From NCBI RefSeq assembly GCF_039524015.1, contig NZ_BAAAGF010000001.1, positions 1,116,001 to 1,180,000 on the forward strand: a stretch of DNA of 64,000 bases, written 5' to 3'. The notes beneath the pieces were generated by a model. That model searched no databases, was not told where the DNA came from, and saw only the letters and a program-made list of their open reading frames with translations. The stretch is from Gaetbulibacter_B jejuensis (lineage in GTDB: Bacteria > Bacteroidota > Bacteroidia > Flavobacteriales > Flavobacteriaceae). The position numbers and the translations under genes were made by a program. Positions 1 through 7,244 of this stretch are shown one piece after another (position 1 is the first letter of the stretch; each line of letters starts with the position of its first letter).

Positions 1-31
1 TTCTAATAACAAAGTTGATGATTTGTTGCAT
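1..31 (-). CDS. mreC: Rod shape-determining protein MreC, N-terminal fragment (runs off the window)
   Basis: Only the first ten codons are present, reading MQQIINFVIR on the minus strand. This matches the usual start of flavobacterial MreC, and the gene sits 10 bp downstream of mreB, the normal mreBC order. MreC is a periplasmic, membrane-anchored scaffold that links MreB filaments to the wall synthesis complex. The call rests mainly on gene order plus the short N-terminal match. Confidence 0.7.
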   Translation of the reverse strand, partial: MQQIINFVIR

Positions 32-41
32 TATTAATTAC

Positions 42-1070
42 TTATTTTATCAATACACTTTTGAATTTAGAAAGGTTTTTGAGTGTAATTCCTGTTCCTC
101 TTACTACAGCTCTTAATGGATCTTCAGCAATATAAACAGGTAAGTCGGTTTTTTGAGATAAACGCTTGTCTAAACCTCTAAGCATAGAGCCACCACCTGC
201 TAAGTAAATTCCTGTATTGTAAATATCTGCAGCAAGCTCAGGAGGCGTTTGAGATAAGGTTTCCATTACAGAGTCTTCAATTCTTAAAATAGATTTATCT
301 AAAGCTTTAGCAATTTCACGATACGAAATATTCACTTGCTTAGGTTTACCTGTTAAGAGGTCTCTACCTTGAACACTCATGTCTTCTGGAGGTAATTCTA
401 AATCTTCAGTTGCTGCACCAATTTGAATTTTTATCTTTTCAGCAGTACGCTCTCCAACATAAAGGTTGTGTTGAGTACGCATGTAGTAAATAATATCATT
501 TGTAAATACATCACCAGCAACTTTAACTGATTTGTCGCAAACAATTCCACCAAGAGCAATAACAGCAATTTCTGTTGTTCCTCCACCTATATCCACAATC
601 ATGTTTCCTTTAGGTTGCATAATATCAATACCAATACCTATTGCAGCAGCCATTGGCTCGTGTATTAAGTAAACTTCTTTACCATTTACACGCTCACAAG
701 ACTCTTTTACAGCTCGCATTTCCACTTCAGTAATACCAGAAGGAATACAAACAACCATACGCAAAGCAGGAGAAAACAATTTCTTTTTTAATGCAGGAAT
801 GTTTTTAATGAACATGCTTATCATTTGCTCAGAAGCATCAAAATCGGCAATTACACCATCTTTCAATGGTCTAATGGTTTTAATGTTTTCGTGAGTTTTT
901 CCTTGCATCATGTTGGCTTCTTTACCAACTGCAATTATTTTTCCAGAAATTCTATCTCTTGCTACTATTGATGGACTATCCACAACTACTTTGTCATTAT
1001 GGATAATAAGTGTATTTGCTGTTCCTAAATCTATGGCTATTTCTTCTGTTAAGAAATCAAAAAATCCCAT
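42..1070 (-). CDS. mreB: Rod shape-determining protein MreB (bacterial actin)
   Basis: A complete 342-residue MreB/Mbl-family actin homologue, the usual family length. The actin-fold ATP-binding signatures are visible: phosphate 1 as AIDLGTANT near residue 13, phosphate 2 as VDIGGGTTEIAV near residue 160, and the adenosine-binding IYLAGGGSMLRGL near residue 290. It forms membrane-bound filaments that position the elongasome for lateral wall synthesis. It is followed 10 bp later by mreC and preceded by purH on the same strand, a common flavobacterial order. No anomalies seen. Confidence 0.97.
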   Translation of the reverse strand: MGFFDFLTEEIAIDLGTANTLIIHNDKVVVDSPSIVARDRISGKIIAVGKEANMMQGKTHENIKTIRPLKDGVIADFDASEQMISMFIKNIPALKKKLFSPALRMVVCIPSGITEVEMRAVKESCERVNGKEVYLIHEPMAAAIGIGIDIMQPKGNMIVDIGGGTTEIAVIALGGIVCDKSVKVAGDVFTNDIIYYMRTQHNLYVGERTAEKIKIQIGAATEDLELPPEDMSVQGRDLLTGKPKQVNISYREIAKALDKSILRIEDSVMETLSQTPPELAADIYNTGIYLAGGGSMLRGLDKRLSQKTDLPVYIAEDPLRAVVRGTGITLKNLSKFKSVLIK

Positions 1071-1209
1071 ACGCTGTTGTTAGTTATGTGGGTTGATATT
1101 ATTTAGTCTTTTAGACGTTGTTGTAAATGTAATAAAATATACATTAATTACAGTATTACAAGATACGTTTAAAATGAATTAACAGATTTCAATTTTTTTA
1201 GAAAAAATG

Positions 1210-2742
1210 TTAATGTTTAAAATGACGTGTTCCTGTAAATACCATAGCAACATTGTTTTCATTACAATAGTCAACACTTAGTTGATCTTTTATAGAGCCT
1301 CCTGGTTGTATTACAGCAGTAATTCCAGCTTTATCAGCAATTTCTACACAATCTGGAAACGGAAAAAATGCATCACTAGCCATTACAGCACCTTGCAAAT
1401 CAAAATTGAAAGATTGTGCTTTATGTATAGCTTGGTTTAAAGCGTCAACACGACTGGTTTGTCCTGTTCCACTTGCACATAGTTGTTTGTTTTTTGCTAA
1501 AACGATTGTGTTAGATTTGGTATGCTTACAAATTTTTGAGGCAAATATTAAATCTTCTAACTCGTTTTGAGTTGGTTTATTGTTTGTTGCTTCAGATAAA
1601 TGCGAAACAGCATCAGTAACGTTATCTCTCTCTTGAACCAAAACACCATTTAAACAACTTCTTACAGTAGTTTTTGGTAGTTCAATATCATTTAAAATTA
1701 AAAGAATCCTATTCTTTTTTCCTTTTAAAATTTCTAATGCTTCTGCAGAAAATGATGGTGCAATAACAACCTCACAAAATAAGCTATGAATTTCTTCAGC
1801 TGTAGCTTTGTCAATTTCAGAGTTTGCAATTAAAATACCACCAAAAGCTGAAACAGGATCTCCTGCTAAAGCATCAACGTAAGCTTTGTGCAATGTTTCT
1901 CTTTGTGCTAAACCACAAGCATTATTGTGTTTTAGAATAGCAAAAGTAGGAGCTTCTCCTTTAAACTCGTTCATTAAAGTAACAGCAGCATCAACATCTA
2001 AAAGGTTGTTGTAGCTTAGTTCTTTACCGTGTAATTTGGTGAACATTGCTTCAAAATCTCCAAAGAAAAATCCTTTTTGGTGAGGGTTTTCGCCATAGCG
2101 TAACACTTGTCCTTTGGTTTCACTTACTTTTAAAGCAGCAAGATCATGGTTGCTATTGAAATAATTAAAAATAGCCGAGTCGTAATGTGACGATACATTA
2201 AAGGCTTTTGCAGCAAAACGTTTTCTGTCTTCTTCAGATGTTTCACCACTTTTAGCTTTTAAAAGTTCTAAAAATTCACTGTAATCTTCAACCGAAGACA
2301 CGCAAACTACATCAGCATAGTTTTTGGCTGCAGCTCTAATTAATGAAATACCTCCAATGTCAATTTTTTCAATAATATCTTGATGTGCAGCACCTGAAGC
2401 TACAGTTTTTTCAAAAGGGTAAAGGTCAACAATAACCAAATCTATTTGAGGGATGTCAAAATCTTTTAATTCGGCAACATCACTTTCATTATTTTGTCTG
2501 TTAAGAATACCTCCAAATACTTTTGGGTGTAATGTTTTAACACGACCTCCTAAAATTGAAGGATAAGAGGTTACATCTTCAACAGGTACAACATTAATTC
2601 CTAAGTCTTTTATAAACTTTTCGGTACCTCCTGTTGAGTAAATGGTTACATTTTGTGCGTTAAGTTCTTTAACGATTGGTTCTAATCCTTCTTTGCTAAA
2701 AACAGAGATTAAAGCAGATTTAATGGTTTTGTTGTTATTCAT
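1210..2742 (-). CDS. purH: Bifunctional AICAR formyltransferase / IMP cyclohydrolase PurH
   Basis: A 510-residue protein covering both PurH domains: an N-terminal MGS-like IMP cyclohydrolase domain (ALISVFSKEGL, STGGTEKFI, SYPSILGGRVKTLHPKVFGG) and the C-terminal AICAR transformylase domain (LRYGENPHQKG, ILKHNNACG, VMASDAFFPFPD, QPGGSIKDQ). It carries out the last two steps of de novo purine synthesis, giving IMP. An in-frame ATG 10 codons upstream (2772) would add MEIKKTHNYT; I chose 2742 because family members normally begin just before the KSALISVFSK segment. It lies upstream of mreB on the same strand, with a 139-bp gap. Confidence 0.96.
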   Translation of the reverse strand: MNNNKTIKSALISVFSKEGLEPIVKELNAQNVTIYSTGGTEKFIKDLGINVVPVEDVTSYPSILGGRVKTLHPKVFGGILNRQNNESDVAELKDFDIPQIDLVIVDLYPFEKTVASGAAHQDIIEKIDIGGISLIRAAAKNYADVVCVSSVEDYSEFLELLKAKSGETSEEDRKRFAAKAFNVSSHYDSAIFNYFNSNHDLAALKVSETKGQVLRYGENPHQKGFFFGDFEAMFTKLHGKELSYNNLLDVDAAVTLMNEFKGEAPTFAILKHNNACGLAQRETLHKAYVDALAGDPVSAFGGILIANSEIDKATAEEIHSLFCEVVIAPSFSAEALEILKGKKNRILLILNDIELPKTTVRSCLNGVLVQERDNVTDAVSHLSEATNNKPTQNELEDLIFASKICKHTKSNTIVLAKNKQLCASGTGQTSRVDALNQAIHKAQSFNFDLQGAVMASDAFFPFPDCVEIADKAGITAVIQPGGSIKDQLSVDYCNENNVAMVFTGTRHFKH

Positions 2743-2910
2743 TGTATAGTTGTGTGTTTTTTTGATTTCCATTTTTATGGAAATAACAATTTTAATGTTT
2801 TTTCAATACCAAGTATTAAAAAGTGTTGTTTGCGAGTGCAAAAGTACATATTCTTAAAGAGATTTTAAGGCTTGATAACGCAGATTATTTAAGTTTTTTG
2901 TAACAATAGA

Positions 2911-2939
2911 TTGTTAAAAACGTCCTATCTTTAACTTTG
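2911..2939 (+). promoter_or_regulatory. Bacteroidota-type promoter for the 2959 permease gene
   Basis: TTG at 2911 is followed after 18 bp by TAACTTTG at 2932-2939, matching the TTG / TAnnTTTG pattern of the Bacteroidota primary sigma factor. The ATG of the permease gene is 19 bp downstream, so the leader would be short. Confidence 0.55.
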
Positions 2940-2958
2940 ATAAAATTTCGACCAATTC

Positions 2959-4212
2959 ATGCTTGTTTATTTACGATTATTTAAGGAGAGTTTTACGTTT
3001 GCTATTAACGCATTGCGAAACAATAAACTACGTACTTTTTTATCGCTATTAGGAGTAACAATTGGTATATTTTCTATTATAGCTGTACTTGCAGCTGTTG
3101 ATTCGCTTGATAGGAATATCAAAGAGCAGTTGAGCGGATTGGATAAAAACACCATGTATCTTACTAAGTATTCGTTTGGACCTACAAGTGTCCCAAGATG
3201 GCAACGTGATAATTTCCCTCAGGTAGAGCATGATGATTATGAGTTTATTGAAGGAAGTGTAGATGATATTGAGGCTATTGCCTATGTGATTTTTGGAGGC
3301 TCAGAAAATTTAAAGTACGAAGGAAAAACAGTTTCAGGAGTTAACGTTACACCTGTCTCTAACGGTATTTATGATATTGAAAATTTAAAAATTGAATCAG
3401 GTCGTTTTTATAACGAATCTGAATCAAATTCTGGAGCTCCTGTTATTGTGTTAGGAAGCTCAACTGCTACAAATTTATTTGATAATGATAACCCTATAGG
3501 TAAAACGATTAGGGCTTATGGACGAAAACTCAAAGTTATTGGCGTTTTAAAGAAAGTAGGTGGAGGTATTGGAGGTGATTCTCCAGATGAACGTGCCTAT
3601 GTGCCTGCAAATTTTGTAAGACGTTTTAATAATGGAGGAGCAAATGGTTTACCAGGAGCTGTTGTAATTAAGCCTAAAAAAGATGTCGATTTTGATGCCT
3701 TTGAATCGGTTTTAAAACAAAAATATAGGGTTTACAGAGGTTTGAAAGCTGATGAGCCAGATAATTTCTTTATCAATAAATTGTCAGGTTTAACAGATGC
3801 TGTAGATAGTATTATTGGGTTTATGAATGGTGTAGGTTGGACCATTAGTGCGTTTTCATTATTAGTAGGTGGTTTTGGTATTGCTAATATTATGTTTGTG
3901 AGTGTTAAGGAACGCACCAACCTTATTGGAATTCAAAAATCATTGGGTGCCAAAAACAGGTTTATCTTATTCCAGTTTTTGTTTGAAGCTATAGTATTAG
4001 CCTTTATTGGTGGAATTGTAGGATTGATATTAGTATGGATAACAACAACAGTGTTGTCAAACTTTACAGGCGATTTTGAATTTGTGCTTTCAGCAGGAAA
4101 CATGATGTTAGGATTTGCGTTGTCAACTGCAATAGGGTTGATTTCTGGTATTGTACCAGCAATTTCAGCTTCAAAACTTGATCCTGTGGAAGCGATTAGA
4201 ACTGGAATGTAA
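2959..4212 (+). CDS. ABC transporter permease, MacB/FtsX type
   Basis: A 417-residue permease with MacB architecture: an N-terminal membrane helix around residues 20-45 (LRTFLSLLGVTIGIFSIIAVLAAVDS), a periplasmic MacB_PCD domain, then an FtsX domain with three helices near residues 290-310, 340-365 and 380-400. The FtsX region has the typical IANIMFVSVKERTNLIGIQKSLGA and SGIVPAISASKLDPVEAIR segments. No ATPase gene is adjacent, so the partner must lie elsewhere. MacB-type systems transduce cytoplasmic ATP hydrolysis into periplasmic movement for lipoprotein release, peptide export or envelope signalling; the substrate cannot be inferred here. A small membrane protein follows 7 bp downstream. 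Confidence 0.9.
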   Translation: MLVYLRLFKESFTFAINALRNNKLRTFLSLLGVTIGIFSIIAVLAAVDSLDRNIKEQLSGLDKNTMYLTKYSFGPTSVPRWQRDNFPQVEHDDYEFIEGSVDDIEAIAYVIFGGSENLKYEGKTVSGVNVTPVSNGIYDIENLKIESGRFYNESESNSGAPVIVLGSSTATNLFDNDNPIGKTIRAYGRKLKVIGVLKKVGGGIGGDSPDERAYVPANFVRRFNNGGANGLPGAVVIKPKKDVDFDAFESVLKQKYRVYRGLKADEPDNFFINKLSGLTDAVDSIIGFMNGVGWTISAFSLLVGGFGIANIMFVSVKERTNLIGIQKSLGAKNRFILFQFLFEAIVLAFIGGIVGLILVWITTTVLSNFTGDFEFVLSAGNMMLGFALSTAIGLISGIVPAISASKLDPVEAIRTGM

Positions 4213-4219
4213 CAGGAAA

Positions 4220-4435
4220 ATGAGTCTGAAAAGCATTTTTAAAACACTTTTGTCAATAGTTCTATTGGTTTGCATTTATATTTTTTTCTTTTCAGATTCT
4301 GGATTTACCTGGGGTGTAAATAAAACTGTTGGTTGGGCTTGGGATTTAACAAACCTAAATTTGTGGCTTTCAATTTTGGCTTATGTCTTTGTGCTCTATT
4401 TGTTATTTAGACTTTTCTTCCGAAGAAAAAAATAA
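4220..4435 (+). CDS. Small two-helix membrane protein
   Basis: A 71-residue protein starting at the ATG of MSLKSIFKTLL, 7 bp after the permease stop. A longer reading from 4151 overlaps the permease gene and is not needed. Two hydrophobic helices are visible (residues about 7-25 and 44-65), and the C-terminus RLFFRRKK is strongly basic, suggesting a cytoplasmic tail. It is probably co-transcribed with the permease. No family recognised and no function assigned. Confidence 0.7.
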   Translation: MSLKSIFKTLLSIVLLVCIYIFFFSDSGFTWGVNKTVGWAWDLTNLNLWLSILAYVFVLYLLFRLFFRRKK

Positions 4436-4440
4436 TCTAA

Positions 4441-4896
4441 TCATAGAATCTCAGCAACCTGTTTACAAACAAATTCTAAAAAGCGCTCGTCCGCTTCAGT
4501 AAAAGAATCTGGAGTATTAGAGTCGATATCTATTTGACCAATATTTTCACCATTAACAAAAATTGGGATTACAATTTCTGCTTTAACAGTAATACTGCAA
4601 GCAATGTAATTATCTTGAGCAGATACGTCTGGTACAACAAAATTTTGGTTGCTCACAGCAACTTGTCCGCAAATGCCTTTTCCAAAAGGAATAATAGTAT
4701 GGTCAGTAGGTTCGCCTACATAAGGACCTAATTTTAATTCGTTTTTATCTCCATTTTTAAAATAGAATCCTACCCAGTTGTAATATGTGATATTAGCTTC
4801 TAGCAATTCGCAAATTGCATAAAGTTTTTCATCTACAGTTGTACTCGAATTAGAAGTAATTTCGCTTACTTTAAGTTGTAATTGTTCAAATGTCAT
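4441..4896 (-). CDS. GAF-domain protein, free methionine-(R)-sulfoxide reductase-like
   Basis: A 151-residue single GAF domain matching the fRMsr (MsrC) family across most of its length: VGFYFKNGD, IPFGKGICGQVA, VVPDVSAQDNYIACS and SEIVIPI-like KAEIVIPIFVNG. The family reduces free methionine-R-sulfoxide using three cysteines (Cys84, Cys94 and Cys118 in the E. coli protein). Here the equivalents of Cys94 (Cys76, GICG) and Cys118 (Cys100, IACS) are present, but the Cys84 site is replaced by a PTD segment. The start is the ATG of MTFEQLQLK; an upstream TTG at 4917 is less likely. It converges on the 4220 gene with 5 bp between them. Confidence 0.85.
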   Translation of the reverse strand: MTFEQLQLKVSEITSNSSTTVDEKLYAICELLEANITYYNWVGFYFKNGDKNELKLGPYVGEPTDHTIIPFGKGICGQVAVSNQNFVVPDVSAQDNYIACSITVKAEIVIPIFVNGENIGQIDIDSNTPDSFTEADERFLEFVCKQVAEIL

Positions 4897-4988
4897 TTGT
4901 TCAAAAAGTTTTTGCAAAAGTATTTAAAAGGTGTAAATTCAAAAACTGAATTTATATAAATTTAACAGAATATATCAGTCGTTTACTT

Positions 4989-5540
4989 TTGAAAAACTTA
5001 CTAAAAAAATACAAGTCTGTCATAAAGTTCATTCTCACATTTTTAATAGTGTACTTGGTCTTGTCTTTATGCTATAAATTGTATTTAGATATGTCTAGTG
5101 GTTCAAAATACTATCCTGATATTATAACCAATTTAGTAGCTAAACAAAGTAGTGAACTTGTTGGAGCTATGGGTTATGATGTACACTATTTAGCGCATGA
5201 AAATGAACCTTCACTTAAACTTATACTTAATGGTAAGTACGTTGCTAGAGTAGTAGAGGGTTGTAATTCGGTAAGTGTGATTATATTGTTTGTGGCTTTT
5301 ATGGTAGCTTTTGCAGGAAGATTAAAACCAACATTTTTTTACACTTTAGCAGGAGGTGTTCTTATTTATGCTGTTAATATTATTCGAATTGCAATTTTGT
5401 CAATTGGCTTGTATAATTATCCATGGCGAAGAGAAATTTTGCACACTGCTATTTTTCCTTTGATTATTTACGGAATGGTATTCATCCTTTGGATGTTTTG
5501 GGTTAATAGGTTTTCATCAATAAACAAAAAGCATGAATAA
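4989..5540 (+). CDS. xrtF: Exosortase family protein XrtF
   Basis: A 183-residue polytopic membrane protein with the exosortase catalytic triad visible: Cys92 in VVEGCNSVSV, Arg133 in NIIRIAI and His152 in EILHTAIFP, each at the edge of a hydrophobic segment. XrtF is the short Flavobacteriia form of exosortase, a membrane transpeptidase that processes proteins with a C-terminal sorting tail. Its usual partner follows, overlapping by 8 bp. The only plausible start in frame is TTG at 4989, because a stop lies upstream and the next ATG is at residue 35. A TACTTTTG promoter-like box at 4984-4991 overlaps this start codon. Confidence 0.9.
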   Translation: MKNLLKKYKSVIKFILTFLIVYLVLSLCYKLYLDMSSGSKYYPDIITNLVAKQSSELVGAMGYDVHYLAHENEPSLKLILNGKYVARVVEGCNSVSVIILFVAFMVAFAGRLKPTFFYTLAGGVLIYAVNIIRIAILSIGLYNYPWRREILHTAIFPLIIYGMVFILWMFWVNRFSSINKKHE

Positions 5541-5961
5541 CATTTTTAAAATTGTTTTGCTCATGGCTTTGTTTGGGCTTCTTGTATTGATAAGAGTGTT
5601 CGAAAATGAGTTGTTTTATGATCCATACTTGTTGTTTTTTAAAAACGACTATTTGTATATGGATTACCCAAGACGCGAAATATTAAAGTTAACGCTGTTT
5701 ACTACCTTAAGGTATGTGCTAAATGGAGTCGTGTCCTTAGCTATTATATATCTCTTTTTTAAAGATAAGTCTATCGTTAAGTTTTCGGTTATAGTTTATA
5801 CTTTAGCATACTTAATTTTGATTTTAATTTTCTTGTATTTTGTCATTAACCCTAGACAAGAAGATTATTATCTGTTTTTTAATTTTAGACGATTTTTAAT
5901 TCAACCAGTCATTCTTTTGCTCTTAATACCAGCATTTTATTACTATAAACTTAATAGGTAG
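5533..5961 (+). CDS. Exosortase F system-associated membrane protein
   Basis: A 142-residue integral membrane protein with four hydrophobic segments (about residues 7-20, 52-75, 82-107 and 120-137) and the internal segment NELFYDPYLLFFKNDY that marks the protein usually encoded beside XrtF. Its start overlaps the end of xrtF by 8 bp, which indicates translational coupling. It is presumed to assist XrtF in the membrane; the biochemical role is not known to me. No anomalies seen. Confidence 0.85.
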   Translation: MNNIFKIVLLMALFGLLVLIRVFENELFYDPYLLFFKNDYLYMDYPRREILKLTLFTTLRYVLNGVVSLAIIYLFFKDKSIVKFSVIVYTLAYLILILIFLYFVINPRQEDYYLFFNFRRFLIQPVILLLLIPAFYYYKLNR

Positions 5962-6008
5962 AAATGTTAATGCTTTTTTAAAATGCAATACAACTTCATT
6001 AATTTTTA

Positions 6009-6016
6009 TAAATTTG
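6009..6016 (+). promoter_or_regulatory. TAAATTTG promoter box directly before a GTG start
   Basis: TAAATTTG fits the Bacteroidota -7 consensus TAnnTTTG. It ends 4 bp before the GTG start at 6021. A start site 5-8 bp downstream of the box would put transcription at or very near the first codon, giving a leaderless or near-leaderless message. Confidence 0.4.
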
Positions 6017-6020
6017 TGTT

Positions 6021-6434
6021 GTGATACAAAATGTTTTACATAAAACTTTTTCAGTTGCATTAGCGCTATTAGTGTTTTTTTCTACAGTTTCTTTTACTGT
6101 AGAGAAACATTTTTGTGGTGATGTGTTGGTAGATGTTTCTGTGTTTTCTGAATTACAAAAATGCGCTATGGAAGCCTTTGAAATTGAAATGGCTGAAAAA
6201 ACACAAGTGCATTGTTGTAAAGATACAGTCGATTTAGTTAAAGGTCAAGACCATTTAACCATTAAAAAGTTTGAAGATTTAGATTTTGATCAGCAACTGT
6301 TTTTATCAACATTTGCGTATTCATACATTAATCTTTTTGAAGGGTTGCCGCAACAGGTTATCCCTCATAAATATTATTCTCCACCAAACTTGGTTGCCGA
6401 CATACAAGTGCGCGATCAAGTTTTCCTAATTTGA
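6021..6434 (+). CDS. Secreted Cys-containing protein, HYC_CC_PP family
   Basis: A 137-residue protein with a signal peptide-like N-terminus (FSVALALLVFFSTVSFTVEKHFCG), followed by the signature elements of the HYC_CC_PP family: EKHFCGD (residues 28-34), a VHCCKDT double-cysteine motif in the middle, and a C-terminal YYSPPNL. The start is GTG; no in-frame ATG lies near. It stands first in a run with two HMA-domain proteins and a TonB receptor, so a role in heavy-metal (probably copper) handling in the periplasm is likely by context. The family function is not established. Confidence 0.8.
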   Translation: MIQNVLHKTFSVALALLVFFSTVSFTVEKHFCGDVLVDVSVFSELQKCAMEAFEIEMAEKTQVHCCKDTVDLVKGQDHLTIKKFEDLDFDQQLFLSTFAYSYINLFEGLPQQVIPHKYYSPPNLVADIQVRDQVFLI

Positions 6435-6501
6435 TTTTTTTGAACAATTTCCGTGAAAACGGATAGTAAATCTCTATTGTTCAATCAAAAAATCAAAAAA
6501 A

Positions 6502-7230
6502 ATGACACATACATACAGCGTTACAGGAATGACCTGTAATGGTTGTAAGGCAAAAGTTGAAAATGTCTTACAAGATTTAGACTATGTTGATGATGCTAAA
6601 GTAAATTTAGAATTAGGTGAAGTTGCAGTAACCATGTCTCAGCATATCGCTACAAGTGTATTGCAAAATGCACTACCAGAAAAATATAAGCTGTCTGAAA
6701 AGCAAGAACGAAATGTGTTTGCTTCAACAGTACAGCAAGAAGAACAAAAATCTGATTTACAGCAATTGTTTCCGTTGTTTTTAATATTTGGATACATCAT
6801 TTCTGCATCAGTATTAATCAATTTCAAGTCGTGGAATTGGAGCGATTTTATGCTCGATTTCATGGGCTTATTCTATATCGTTTTTAGTTTTTTCAAACTA
6901 TTAGATTTAAAAGGATTTCCTGAAAGTTTTAAAATGTACGACCCATTAGCTAAAGCAATTCCTGCTTATGGTTGGGTGTATCCTTTTATAGAAACAGCTT
7001 TGGGAATCATGTTTTTAATGCGTATTCAAATTCCGTTGGCATTAGTGATTACCTTAATTATTTTAGGAATTACTACCATAGGAGTAACCAAAACATTGCT
7101 GGATAAAAAAGCAATACAATGTGCATGTTTGGGTACAGCATTAAAACTACCTATGACCAAAGCAACCTTTATTGAAAACAGTATAATGATTGTTATGGCA
7201 GTGATTATGCTTGTTCAAATCTACAGTTAA
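6502..7230 (+). CDS. HMA domain fused to a MauE-like membrane domain
   Basis: A 242-residue fusion. Residues 1-70 are a heavy-metal-associated (HMA) domain with the metal motif GMTCNGC (Cys12, Cys15). Residues about 88-240 contain four membrane helices resembling the MauE/DoxX-like family, including a QCACLGTALKLP segment near residue 208, the cysteine pair typical of MauE-like quinone or disulfide-handling domains. The gene lies 15 bp before the TonB receptor and is probably in its operon. A role in metal or thiol transfer across the inner membrane is inferred. Confidence 0.82.
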   Translation: MTHTYSVTGMTCNGCKAKVENVLQDLDYVDDAKVNLELGEVAVTMSQHIATSVLQNALPEKYKLSEKQERNVFASTVQQEEQKSDLQQLFPLFLIFGYIISASVLINFKSWNWSDFMLDFMGLFYIVFSFFKLLDLKGFPESFKMYDPLAKAIPAYGWVYPFIETALGIMFLMRIQIPLALVITLIILGITTIGVTKTLLDKKAIQCACLGTALKLPMTKATFIENSIMIVMAVIMLVQIYS

Positions 7231-7244
7231 ATAAAATTTTAAAA

